Of a DNA stretch of 50,328 nt, positions 16,764-24,842 are shown one piece after another. How positions within the stretch are numbered: the first letter of the stretch is position 1; the number at the start of each line of letters is the position of its first letter. The stretch lies in contig JAFAKB010000001.1 of the NCBI GenBank assembly GCA_019235885.1, forward strand, positions 1 through 50,328. Reading direction: 5' to 3'. This DNA comes from Candidatus Eremiobacterota bacterium. Its GTDB lineage: Bacteria > Vulcanimicrobiota > Vulcanimicrobiia > Vulcanimicrobiales > Vulcanimicrobiaceae. The translations under genes were made by a program, and so were the position numbers. The notes beneath the pieces are model-generated. The model was given only the letters and a program-made list of their open reading frames with translations, was not told where the DNA came from and made no database searches.

Positions 16764-17543
16764 ATGGCGAGGCGTCTCCCCGCGATCTTCTTCGGCCACG
16801 GCAACCCCATGAACGCGCTGGCTTCGAACGGCTGGACGCGCGCCTGGTCTGCGCTCGGCGCCGAGCTGCCGCGGCCGCGCGCGGTGCTCGCGATCTCGGC
16901 GCACTGGTATCTCCCCGGAACGCACGTCACCTCGATGCGCGCCCCGCGCACGATCCACGACTTCGGCGGCTTTCCGCGCGAGCTCTACGACGTGCGCTAT
17001 CCCGCGCCGGGCGATCCCGCGCTCGCGACGCGCGTGCAACAACTGCTGGCGCCGGCGGGCGTGCAGGGCGACGAGCACTGGGGGCTCGACCACGGCACGT
17101 GGTCGGTGCTGGTGCACATCTATCCGAACGCGGACGTGCCGGTGGTGCAGCTGAGCATCGACGAGACGCAGCCGCCCGGTTTTCACTACGAGCTGGGCCG
17201 GCGGCTCGCGCCGCTGCGCGACGAAGACGTCTTGATCGTGGGGAGCGGCAACCTCGTGCACAACCTGCACGCGTACGCGTGGGGACGGCATCCGCCGCGG
17301 CAGTTCGACTGGGCCGTGCGCTTCGAAGCGCAGGCCCGCGTGCTGCTCGACCGCGGCGAGCACGCACCGTTGATCGACTACGAAAGTTTGGGGAACGACG
17401 CGCTGCTCTCGGTCCCGACGCCCGAGCACTATCTGCCGCTGCTCTATGTCATCGCGACGCAGCGCGACGGCGAACCGGTGAGCTATCCGGTCGACGGCGG
17501 CGACGGCGGCTCGATCTCGATGCTCAGCGTGCGCGTCGGCTAG
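16764..17543 (+). CDS. LigB-type extradiol ring-cleavage dioxygenase (YgiD/DOPA-dioxygenase-like)
   Basis: The protein has 259 residues. The class III extradiol fold shows FFGHGNPMNAL at the start, AISAHWY near residue 47, GLDHGTWSVL near 111 and GSGNLVHNLHAY near 158. The histidines in these segments are the expected metal ligands. E. coli YgiD of this family cleaves L-DOPA at the 4,5 bond; the substrate here is not known. GGAGG lies 8 bases before the ATG. It probably shares a transcript with the SET gene. Confidence 0.88.
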   Translation: MARRLPAIFFGHGNPMNALASNGWTRAWSALGAELPRPRAVLAISAHWYLPGTHVTSMRAPRTIHDFGGFPRELYDVRYPAPGDPALATRVQQLLAPAGVQGDEHWGLDHGTWSVLVHIYPNADVPVVQLSIDETQPPGFHYELGRRLAPLRDEDVLIVGSGNLVHNLHAYAWGRHPPRQFDWAVRFEAQARVLLDRGEHAPLIDYESLGNDALLSVPTPEHYLPLLYVIATQRDGEPVSYPVDGGDGGSISMLSVRVG

Positions 17544-17628
17544 TCCTTGGTACGCCGCCGTACACAAAATACCGCACCCGCCGCGCTAATCTGCAGCCCG
17601 TTAAGCTGGCTTGAGCAAGGAGGGGACG

Positions 17629-17649
17629 ATGCGCTCCAGAACCACATGA
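17629..17649 (+). CDS. Leader mini-gene of six codons (MRSRTT) with a strong ribosome site
   Basis: AAGGAGG at 17617-17623 sits 5 bases before ATG 17629. The frame closes with TGA at 17647-17649, one base before the ATG of the LppM-like gene (17651). The only strong ribosome site therefore serves the mini-gene, and the main gene would be reached by re-initiation. A one-base sequencing error that hides a longer N-terminus is the alternative. Confidence 0.35.
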   Translation: MRSRTT

Positions 17650-17650
17650 A

Positions 17651-18391
17651 ATGGCTGGAGCTTCGCGTCCGCTTTCCTTCAACGTCTGCCTCGTTGCGCT
17701 GGCGTTCGCCGCGCTGGGCCTGGCGGGATGTCATGCGGACTTCACCGAGCGGCTCGATTTTCGCGCCGACGGGAGCGGGACGATGACGGTGCGCGAAGTG
17801 ATGGACGAGCAGTTCGCCCAGATCGCGCGCTCGCAGTCGCAAGATCCGTTCGGCATCGAAAAAGCGAAGAGCGAAGGCTGGGACGTCGAGCAGACGCTCG
17901 ATGACAACGGAAACCACATCCTCACGATGCGCCGCGCGTTCGCCAGCGGCGGCGCGAACGGTGCGTTCCATGCCACGGGGCTCGGGCAGAAAACCGGACT
18001 GCGCAACATAGACGTCCTGCAGAGCGGCAACCCGTTCAGTACGACGGTTCGCTTGCACACGACGATCCCGCGCCTGCTGCCGAAGAGCCGCTCCGCAAAT
18101 CCTTGGACGGCCGCGGGGGAAAGCATGGCCGCATCGATCGTGGGCATCCACCTCGTGATCTCGGCCCCGGGACGGATCGACGACACGAACGGCGAGCGCG
18201 CCAGCGACGGCTCGGTGCATTGGAACCTCTCCTTGACGGAGCCGACGACGATCGCGATGACCGTGACGTATCTCAACGTCGCGAACATCGTCATGTCGGC
18301 GGTTCTCGTGCTGCTGCTTGCCGCCGCAGCAGCCGTCGCCGTTCGCGCGCAGCGCCGCCGGCCGTCGACCGGCTATTTGGGATCGCCATGA
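17651..18391 (+). CDS. LppM-like (DUF3153-type) lipoprotein with C-terminal membrane anchor
   Basis: The protein has 246 residues. The signal ends in lipobox LAGC (Cys about 27), then HADFTERLDFRADGSGTMTVREVM, the typical opening of LppM/DUF3153 domains. It ends with a membrane span (VMSAVLVLLLAAAAAVAV, about 212-230) and a short basic tail. LppM proteins occur in mycobacteria and cyanobacteria and are implicated in envelope or phagocytosis-related functions. The stop overlaps the ATG of the FHA-ABC gene (ATGA), so the two are co-translated and probably act in the same envelope process. Confidence 0.7.
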   Translation: MAGASRPLSFNVCLVALAFAALGLAGCHADFTERLDFRADGSGTMTVREVMDEQFAQIARSQSQDPFGIEKAKSEGWDVEQTLDDNGNHILTMRRAFASGGANGAFHATGLGQKTGLRNIDVLQSGNPFSTTVRLHTTIPRLLPKSRSANPWTAAGESMAASIVGIHLVISAPGRIDDTNGERASDGSVHWNLSLTEPTTIAMTVTYLNVANIVMSAVLVLLLAAAAAVAVRAQRRRPSTGYLGSP

Positions 18392-20892
18392 CGAACGGGC
18401 CGGCAAACGGCACCGAGCGCGCGAGGGGCCGCCTCATCGGCGAAAGCGGAAACTTCACCGGCCGCACCTTTCCGCTCGACAAAGAGCGCATCGTCGCCGG
18501 TCGCGATCCGGCGGCCTGCGACGTCGTCTTGCCGCAGCCGTTCATCTCGAAGACCCACGCGGCGTTCGAATCCGACGAGTCGGGACGCACGACGGTGCTC
18601 GACCTCGGCTCCAAGTTCGGCACCTTCGTCAACGGCGAGCGCGTTACCGAGCGCGTCCTCTTGGGCGGCGATCGCATCGGACTGGGACCGGACGGGCTGG
18701 TCGCGTTCCGCTACGCCGCGGGCCAAACTGCCGGAACGCCGAGCGCGGACACCTCCGCGGCGGATATCACGACGCTCGTCGACCGTGCCGAGGTGGAGGG
18801 CACGCGCACGCTGCACGTGGAGCGCAGCCGCGAGCTGAGGATCGGCCGCGCGCCCGACAACGACATCGTCCTCAACGCGGCGAGCGTTTCCCGGCATCAC
18901 GCGAAGCTCGCGCTCGACGGAAGCTCCGGCGCGACCCTGCTCGACGTCGGAAGCACGAACGGAACCTACGTGAACGGCGAGCTGTTGCGTGAGCCGCGCC
19001 GTATCGAGCCCGACGACCTGGTCTTCGTCGGCGGCTTTCTCTTCAAGGTCGACGGCCAGACGATCCGCCAGATCGATCTGAGCGAAAGCCGCATCTGCGC
19101 GATCGGCCTGTCGAAGCAGATCAAGGGCGAGCCGGTGATCGACGACATCTCGCTCGCCGTCCTTCCGGGCGAGTTCGTCGGCTTGATGGGCCCGTCGGGG
19201 TGCGGCAAGTCGACCCTGATGGATGCGCTCGACGGACTGCAGCCCGCGCCCGTCGGTTCGGTGTTCCTCGGCGACTTGGACCTGTACCGCAACTTCAACT
19301 CGGTGCGCCGCTCGATCGGTCACGTGCCGCAGCACGACATCTTGCACGACGACCTCAGCGTCGGGCGCACGCTGCTGTACGCGGCGCGATTGCGGCTTCC
19401 CGAGACCGCGACGCCGACGGCCAAGCGCGTCGCCGTCGCCAAGGTGCTGGAGCTCGTCAACTTGCAGCACAAGGTCTCGACGGCGTTCAAAAACCTTTCC
19501 GGCGGCGAGCAGAAGCGGCTCAGCATCGCGATCGAGCTGCTTACCGAGCCGAACTTTTTGTTCTTGGACGAGCCGACCTCACCGCTCGACCCCGAGACGA
19601 CCGAAGACCTGATGGCACGCTTCCGCAAGCTCGCGGACATGGGCCGGACCGTCGTGATGATCACGCACAAGTTCGAGATGTTCAGCTCGATGGACAGCGT
19701 GGGCTTTCTGGCCAAAGGCGGGCGCCTGGCGTTCTTCGGCCCGCCGCGCGCGGCCCTCCAGTACTTCGGCTGCACCGAGCCGGCGGACATCTTCCGCCGG
19801 ATGCACCACGAGCCGCCGGAGAAGCTCGCGAAGCGGTACCAGACCTCGCCGCAGTACCAGACCTACGTGCAGCGGCGCGTCCGCCAGTCCGCGCTGATGC
19901 ATGCGCCGCAGAACCGCACGGCGGCAGCGGCCGCGCCGGCGAAGTCGTCGCTGTTCGCGCAGCTGAAGATCTGGTGGACGCTCACCCAGCGCTTCGCCGA
20001 GATCAAGCTGAAGGACCGCCGCAACACGCTGCTGCTGCTCCTGCAGTCACCGCTCGTCGCCTTCATCCTGGTCAAGATCTCCGGGACGGTCGCCGCGGAC
20101 GGCAAGACCGTCGCCAAGACGATGTTCATCTCGGCCGTGATCGCCGTCTGGTTCGGCGCCAACAACGCGATCCGCGAGATCGTCGCCGAGCTGCCGATCT
20201 ACAAGCGGGAACGCCGTTTCAGCCTTCCGATCGGACCCTACGTCCTCTCGAAGTTCGCCGTGCTGAGCACGATCGGCGCGGTCCAGTCGTTCTTGTTCGT
20301 CTTCATCGTGACCAAGTTCGGATTGCTCGAGGCTGGCGATTTTTCGATCCTGTGGACGATCTTGTTCGTGACGACGCTCGGAGGGATCAGCATGGGGCTG
20401 TTCTTCTCCGCCGTCGTGAACTCGACCGAGAAGGCGGTGAGCATTCTGCCGCTCATCCTCATCCCGCAGCTGCTGCTCAGCGGTTTCTTGACGCCGATCG
20501 GCAACGTCTACGTCAACCTCAAGGCCGACAAGCCCGCCTCGGCCGCCGCCTACGACCGGTACGTCGAGCGCGGGAAGCCGCCGGACATGGAACCGATCGA
20601 GAAGCGCGACGGGCTCGGCGCGGGCCAACTCCTCACCACCGTGGTGCTGGCGCGCTGGTCGCTCGACGCGCTGCTGAGCGTCGCGAGCCTCGACAACGAG
20701 GCGACGCGCGACCGTGTCGCCGAGGGTGTCTCCGTCCCGGCGTACGCCTCCGTGCTGAACGGTGAGAGCGCGTCGGCGATCGAGCGCGCATACAAGCTGG
20801 GCACGGTCGAGGACCTGGCGATCATTGCGGCTTTCAGCCTGGCTCTTCTTCCGCTGACGATGTGGTCGCTCAAGCGCCACGACGTCTTGTGA
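18388..20892 (+). CDS. FHA-FHA-ABC transporter fusion (Rv1747-like, ABCG/ABC2 type)
   Basis: The protein has 834 residues. FHA domain 1 spans about 10-105 (GRDPAACDVVL, SKTHAAF, FGTFVNG). FHA domain 2 spans about 125-225 (IGRAPDNDIVL, SRHHAKL, STNGTYVNG), with a Thr/Ser-rich linker between them. The ABC ATPase lies at about 235-480 (Walker A GPSGCGKST, signature LSGGEQKR, Walker B LFLDEPTSPLD). About 530-834 is an ABC2 membrane domain with several spans. FHA domains bind phosphothreonine. In M. tuberculosis Rv1747 the kinase PknF phosphorylates the same architecture. Here a kinase gene follows 20 bases downstream, so phospho-control of an exporter is a strong inference. The cargo is unknown. 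Confidence 0.93.
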   Translation: MTNGPANGTERARGRLIGESGNFTGRTFPLDKERIVAGRDPAACDVVLPQPFISKTHAAFESDESGRTTVLDLGSKFGTFVNGERVTERVLLGGDRIGLGPDGLVAFRYAAGQTAGTPSADTSAADITTLVDRAEVEGTRTLHVERSRELRIGRAPDNDIVLNAASVSRHHAKLALDGSSGATLLDVGSTNGTYVNGELLREPRRIEPDDLVFVGGFLFKVDGQTIRQIDLSESRICAIGLSKQIKGEPVIDDISLAVLPGEFVGLMGPSGCGKSTLMDALDGLQPAPVGSVFLGDLDLYRNFNSVRRSIGHVPQHDILHDDLSVGRTLLYAARLRLPETATPTAKRVAVAKVLELVNLQHKVSTAFKNLSGGEQKRLSIAIELLTEPNFLFLDEPTSPLDPETTEDLMARFRKLADMGRTVVMITHKFEMFSSMDSVGFLAKGGRLAFFGPPRAALQYFGCTEPADIFRRMHHEPPEKLAKRYQTSPQYQTYVQRRVRQSALMHAPQNRTAAAAAPAKSSLFAQLKIWWTLTQRFAEIKLKDRRNTLLLLLQSPLVAFILVKISGTVAADGKTVAKTMFISAVIAVWFGANNAIREIVAELPIYKRERRFSLPIGPYVLSKFAVLSTIGAVQSFLFVFIVTKFGLLEAGDFSILWTILFVTTLGGISMGLFFSAVVNSTEKAVSILPLILIPQLLLSGFLTPIGNVYVNLKADKPASAAAYDRYVERGKPPDMEPIEKRDGLGAGQLLTTVVLARWSLDALLSVASLDNEATRDRVAEGVSVPAYASVLNGESASAIERAYKLGTVEDLAIIAAFSLALLPLTMWSLKRHDVL

Positions 20893-20911
20893 GCGCACGC
20901 GGGCAGACGGC

Positions 20912-22867
20912 ATGATCGGCGATCCGCTGCTGGGACGGGTGATCGGTGAGAAGTACCGGATCGACGCGGAGATCGGCGCCGGCGGAATGGCGACGATCTA
21001 CCGCGCGACCCGGTTGCATATCGGCGACGCGGTCGCGATCAAGGTTCTTCATTCGGAGCTGCTGCGCGACCCGCAGTTCGCCGAGCGCTTCAAGCGCGAG
21101 GCCCAAGCCGCCGCGCGCCTCAAGCACCCGAACGTCGTCTCGATCTACGACTTCGGCGTCTCGGACGACGGTGTGATCTACCTCGTGATGGAGCTGGTCG
21201 AAGGCCCGAACCTGCGCACGATCATCAAGGACACCGGTCCGATGCCGGTGGCGCTGGCAGCCGAGATCATCCGCCAAGTCTGCGCTGCTCTCAGCGAGGC
21301 AGAGCGCCAGCACGTGGTGCACCGCGACATCAAACCGAGCAACATCGCGGTCGAAAGCACGCCGGACGGTCCGCGGGTGAAAGTGCTCGACTTCGGAATC
21401 GCGAGCCTGCGCAGTGGCGGCGCGGCGACGTTCTTCACCCAGACCGGCACCGCGCTCGGAACGCCCGCGTACATGTCGCCCGAGCAGTGTTTGGGTGAAG
21501 AGCTGGACGGGCGTTCCGACGTCTACAGCGTGGGCGTCGTCCTCTTCGAGATGCTGTGCGGCGTCGCGCCGTTCAACTCGCCGACGCCGACCGCGGTCGT
21601 CATGCAGCACGTGCAGCAGGCGCCGCCGCCGCTGCGCATTCTGAACGCGAGCGTCTCGCCGGCAGTCGAAGCAGTCGTGCTGCGCAGCCTGGTGAAAAGG
21701 CGCGAGGACCGTTATCAAACCGCGCGCGATTTGGCCGACGCGCTGACCACCGCCGCGACCGGGCCGCGGATCTCGCTCGGCCCCGACACGCTTGCAACGC
21801 CCGCATATGCGGTGCGGCGACTCGATGCGACGATGGTGCAGCCGGCGCTCGCCCCCGCCGTGCCCGTCGGAAGGAGCGGCGGGCGCGCATCCGGCGTGCT
21901 GATCGGGCTCGCGGTCGCCGCGGTTCTCGGGCTCGTCGGCTTCGGCGCCCAGCGCGCGTTCTTCACGCATCCTGCGACGAAGACTGCGGCGCATACGCCA
22001 GCGCGCCATCGGCCGCAACCCGCCCGCGCGGCGATCGCTCGTGCACCCGCGCTTCGGCCGCCGACCGCCGCGCGCTCGTCGGACCGCTATGTCGTGATCG
22101 CCTGCGGCGCGATCGTCGACCTGCGGACCGGGCTCCACTGGCTCGTCGGTCCCGACACGGACTTTTCGTGGTACGCGGCGCGCGCGTGGGCAGGTTCGGT
22201 CTCCGATTGCGGCACGCGGTGGTCGCTGCCCTCGATTCGACAGCTTGCCGCGCTCTATGATCCTGCGATGTCGGCCGGGATCGGCTACGCCGAGAACGGC
22301 GTGCACTATCCGGCGCACATCGATCCGATCTTCAGCGCGATCGGACACGGGTCGTGGATCTGGTCCGGCGAGCCGGGCGCGTACGACAACCGCGCGCGTT
22401 CGTTCAACTTCAACCAAGGGCTCGCGATCGAAGACCAGCCGATGCGCGCGGTCGGGATCCGGGTCATGGTCGTGCGCAACCCGCGCGCCGCACCTGCGGC
22501 GAATCCCCTGCCGTACCGGCCGCCGGCGTACGCGCGCGCCGGCTCGCCCGCCGAAACCGTGCGGCAGTACTATGCGCGCTTGAACGCGCACGATTTCCCC
22601 GGCGCGTACGCGCTGCTCAGCCCGGACTTTCAAGCGCACTTCCCCTTCTACCGCTGGCGCGCCGGTTATGCAACGACGCTCGCGTCGACCGCCGAGGTCC
22701 CCGAATCGACCGATCCGGCGCATGTGCCGTTCCGGCTCGTCGCGCGCGATGAGAAGAACGGTGAGATCGTGACGACCGTCTACGACGGCGCGTGGGCGCT
22801 CATCCCGGACGGCCGCGGCGGCTGGCTGCTCGACGAGGGCCGTATGGGCCTGGTGAGCGACCATTAG
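20912..22867 (+). CDS. Transmembrane Ser/Thr protein kinase 1 with Lcl (DUF1566) and NTF2-like sensor domains
   Basis: The protein has 651 residues. The cytosolic kinase spans about 10-285: glycine loop IGAGGMATIY, catalytic VVHRDIKPSN near 137, DFG (DFGIAS) and activation-loop threonines (TQTGTALGTPAYMSPE). A membrane span lies at about 326-348. Outside, residues about 385-530 look like an Lcl/DUF1566 domain (TGLHWL, WSLPSIRQLAALYDP, WIWSGEPG). Residues about 545-645 form an NTF2-like domain (VRQYYARLNAHDFPGAYALL). Such Hanks-type kinases sense envelope signals and phosphorylate FHA proteins. Gene order points to the upstream FHA-ABC protein as substrate. The 3' end overlaps the hexosaminidase gene. 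Confidence 0.93.
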   Translation: MIGDPLLGRVIGEKYRIDAEIGAGGMATIYRATRLHIGDAVAIKVLHSELLRDPQFAERFKREAQAAARLKHPNVVSIYDFGVSDDGVIYLVMELVEGPNLRTIIKDTGPMPVALAAEIIRQVCAALSEAERQHVVHRDIKPSNIAVESTPDGPRVKVLDFGIASLRSGGAATFFTQTGTALGTPAYMSPEQCLGEELDGRSDVYSVGVVLFEMLCGVAPFNSPTPTAVVMQHVQQAPPPLRILNASVSPAVEAVVLRSLVKRREDRYQTARDLADALTTAATGPRISLGPDTLATPAYAVRRLDATMVQPALAPAVPVGRSGGRASGVLIGLAVAAVLGLVGFGAQRAFFTHPATKTAAHTPARHRPQPARAAIARAPALRPPTAARSSDRYVVIACGAIVDLRTGLHWLVGPDTDFSWYAARAWAGSVSDCGTRWSLPSIRQLAALYDPAMSAGIGYAENGVHYPAHIDPIFSAIGHGSWIWSGEPGAYDNRARSFNFNQGLAIEDQPMRAVGIRVMVVRNPRAAPAANPLPYRPPAYARAGSPAETVRQYYARLNAHDFPGAYALLSPDFQAHFPFYRWRAGYATTLASTAEVPESTDPAHVPFRLVARDEKNGEIVTTVYDGAWALIPDGRGGWLLDEGRMGLVSDH

Positions 22868-24830
22868 CCCGCGCATCACGCCGCTCGGCGCCCTCGCGGC
22901 GGCGATCGGCGTCTCGGCCTGCGCGGCGAGCATCTCCGCCGGAAGCGCGGTTCCTGCAGTGTCGGCCGTCGCACCGGCGCCGCCACCCGTTGCCGCAGAG
23001 TCCTTCGCGCCGTCGGTCGTTCCGCGGCCCAAGGAGCTCTCGCCGCGCGAGGGCACCTACGAATGGCCGGCGACGATGAGGGTCGTCGCCGCCGGGCGCG
23101 AAGCGAAAGCCGGCGCCGGAGCGCTGGAGCGTTTCGCGCGCGGCGCAGGCATCGCGGTGACGGAGACGGCCGAGCGGGGGCATGCGGACGTCGTCCTCGA
23201 GACCGCGCGCTCGTCCGACACGGCACTCGGTTCTGAAGGTTACATTCTCAAGGTGCGCGCGAACGGCATCTCGCTCGCTGCGAACGGCGCAGCGGGATTC
23301 AACCACGCCGCGCAAACGCTCGCGCAGCTCACGGCGCGCGCGCCGTCGGGACGGCTCCAAACCCACGCCCTCGAGGTTCGCGACTGGCCGGCGTTCGGCT
23401 GGCGTGGTATTCACCTCGACGTCAGCCGGCACTACTTCCCGCTCGAGACGCTCAAGCGATACGTTGATCTCGCGGAGCGCTACAAGCTGAACGTCTTCCA
23501 CATGCACCTGACCGACGACGAGGGCTGGCGGATCGAGATCAAGCGCCGACCGCTGCTGACCGAGGTCGGCTCGTGCACCCCGGACCGCCGCAGCTGCGCG
23601 TACTACACGCAAACGCAAATTCGCGAGCTCGTCGCGTACGCGCGCGAGCGGAACGTCGAGATCGTTCCCGAGATCGACGTTCCCGGCCACTCCGGCGCCG
23701 CGACCCGTTCGTATCCCGACCTCGCCTGCGAGGGCGGTGGGGACCCGAGCGTGCTGTGCCCGACGGAGCAAACGTTCGCCTTTCTCGACGACGTCCTGAC
23801 CGAAGTCGTTCAGCTCTTTCCCGGACCGTACGTCCACGTCGGCGGCGACGAGGTGTCGCGCCGAAGCTGGCGCTCCAGCGCCGAGGTAGCGCGCCTGATG
23901 CGGCGCAACAAGTGGGCGAGCTACGACGCGCTGCAGGCGTATTTCACGCAGCGACTCGCAGGATCGCTCGCGCGGCAGCAGCGCCGCGCCGTCGTCTGGG
24001 ACGACGCCTTGAGCGGAACGGTGCCGCCGAACACCGTGATCATGGCCTGGCGCGGCGAACCGGCGGCTCGGCTCGGCTTGGCGCGTGGGTTCGACGTCGT
24101 CGCCGTTCCGGACGGACCGCTGTATTTCGACGGCTACCAAGGCGATCCGGAACAGGAGCCGTCCGCAATGCGGTTTCGCGCCACGCTGGAGCAGGTGTAT
24201 CGGTACCGGCCGGTTGCGAGGAGCCCCGCCGGCGGACACGGCATCGTCGGCATGCAGGCCAACGTCTGGACCGAGCAGATCGCCACGCCCGATCATCTGT
24301 TCTACATGCTGCTGCCGCGCGAGCTCGCCCTGGCAGAGACCGCCTGGGCCGGTTCCGACGCGGCTGAATGGCTCGGCTTTCAGCGCCGTTTGCCCGCGCA
24401 ATTGCAGTGGCTCTCGGCGAACGGCTACCGTTTTCGCATTCCGGACGTCGCGTTCACGTTCTCCGGCGGCGCCGTGCGGTTCGCGCCGCAGGGCACCAGC
24501 GTTCAGTCCGCGCGCGCGTACACCAGCGCGAGCTCGCTTCGGCTCGCACTCGATGCGCCGGTGGCCGGCGAGATCCGGTTCACGACCGACGGAACGCTCC
24601 CGACCGCGCGCGCGCAAAAATACGCGGCGCCGGTCGCGCTTCGCCTTGCTCCGGGCGAAGCGGTCGTGGTGCAGGCTGCGGCCTTCGTCGACGGCCGGCG
24701 GGGACCGATCGGCCGCTGCACCGTGCGCCGAACCGCGACGCTTCCGCCGCCGAACCAGACGTATTCGTCGTGGACGGCGCTCATCTCCGACCAGCGCCCC
24801 GGAATCTACGTTCCGCCCCGTTTTCCCTAG
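22863..24830 (+). CDS. Beta-N-acetylhexosaminidase (GH20), lipoprotein, ATT start
   Basis: The protein has about 655 residues. It removes terminal N-acetylglucosamine/galactosamine residues from glycans such as peptidoglycan or chitin fragments. The GH20 N-terminal domain (VVPRPKELSPREGTYEW) is followed by the catalytic barrel with DWPAFGWRGIHLDVSRH and HVGGDE near 325-330, whose Asp-Glu pair is catalytic. A C-terminal chitobiase-like beta domain (IRFTTDGTLPTARAQKY) follows. The first canonical start (GTG 22959) would remove a signal sequence with lipobox GVSAC. Between the TGA at 22854 and that GTG only ATT 22863 (overlapping the kinase stop) or ATC 22875 can initiate. It sits between two kinase genes. 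Confidence 0.9.
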   Translation: MSPRITPLGALAAAIGVSACAASISAGSAVPAVSAVAPAPPPVAAESFAPSVVPRPKELSPREGTYEWPATMRVVAAGREAKAGAGALERFARGAGIAVTETAERGHADVVLETARSSDTALGSEGYILKVRANGISLAANGAAGFNHAAQTLAQLTARAPSGRLQTHALEVRDWPAFGWRGIHLDVSRHYFPLETLKRYVDLAERYKLNVFHMHLTDDEGWRIEIKRRPLLTEVGSCTPDRRSCAYYTQTQIRELVAYARERNVEIVPEIDVPGHSGAATRSYPDLACEGGGDPSVLCPTEQTFAFLDDVLTEVVQLFPGPYVHVGGDEVSRRSWRSSAEVARLMRRNKWASYDALQAYFTQRLAGSLARQQRRAVVWDDALSGTVPPNTVIMAWRGEPAARLGLARGFDVVAVPDGPLYFDGYQGDPEQEPSAMRFRATLEQVYRYRPVARSPAGGHGIVGMQANVWTEQIATPDHLFYMLLPRELALAETAWAGSDAAEWLGFQRRLPAQLQWLSANGYRFRIPDVAFTFSGGAVRFAPQGTSVQSARAYTSASSLRLALDAPVAGEIRFTTDGTLPTARAQKYAAPVALRLAPGEAVVVQAAAFVDGRRGPIGRCTVRRTATLPPPNQTYSSWTALISDQRPGIYVPPRFP

Positions 24831-24842
24831 AGGGTACGCTCC

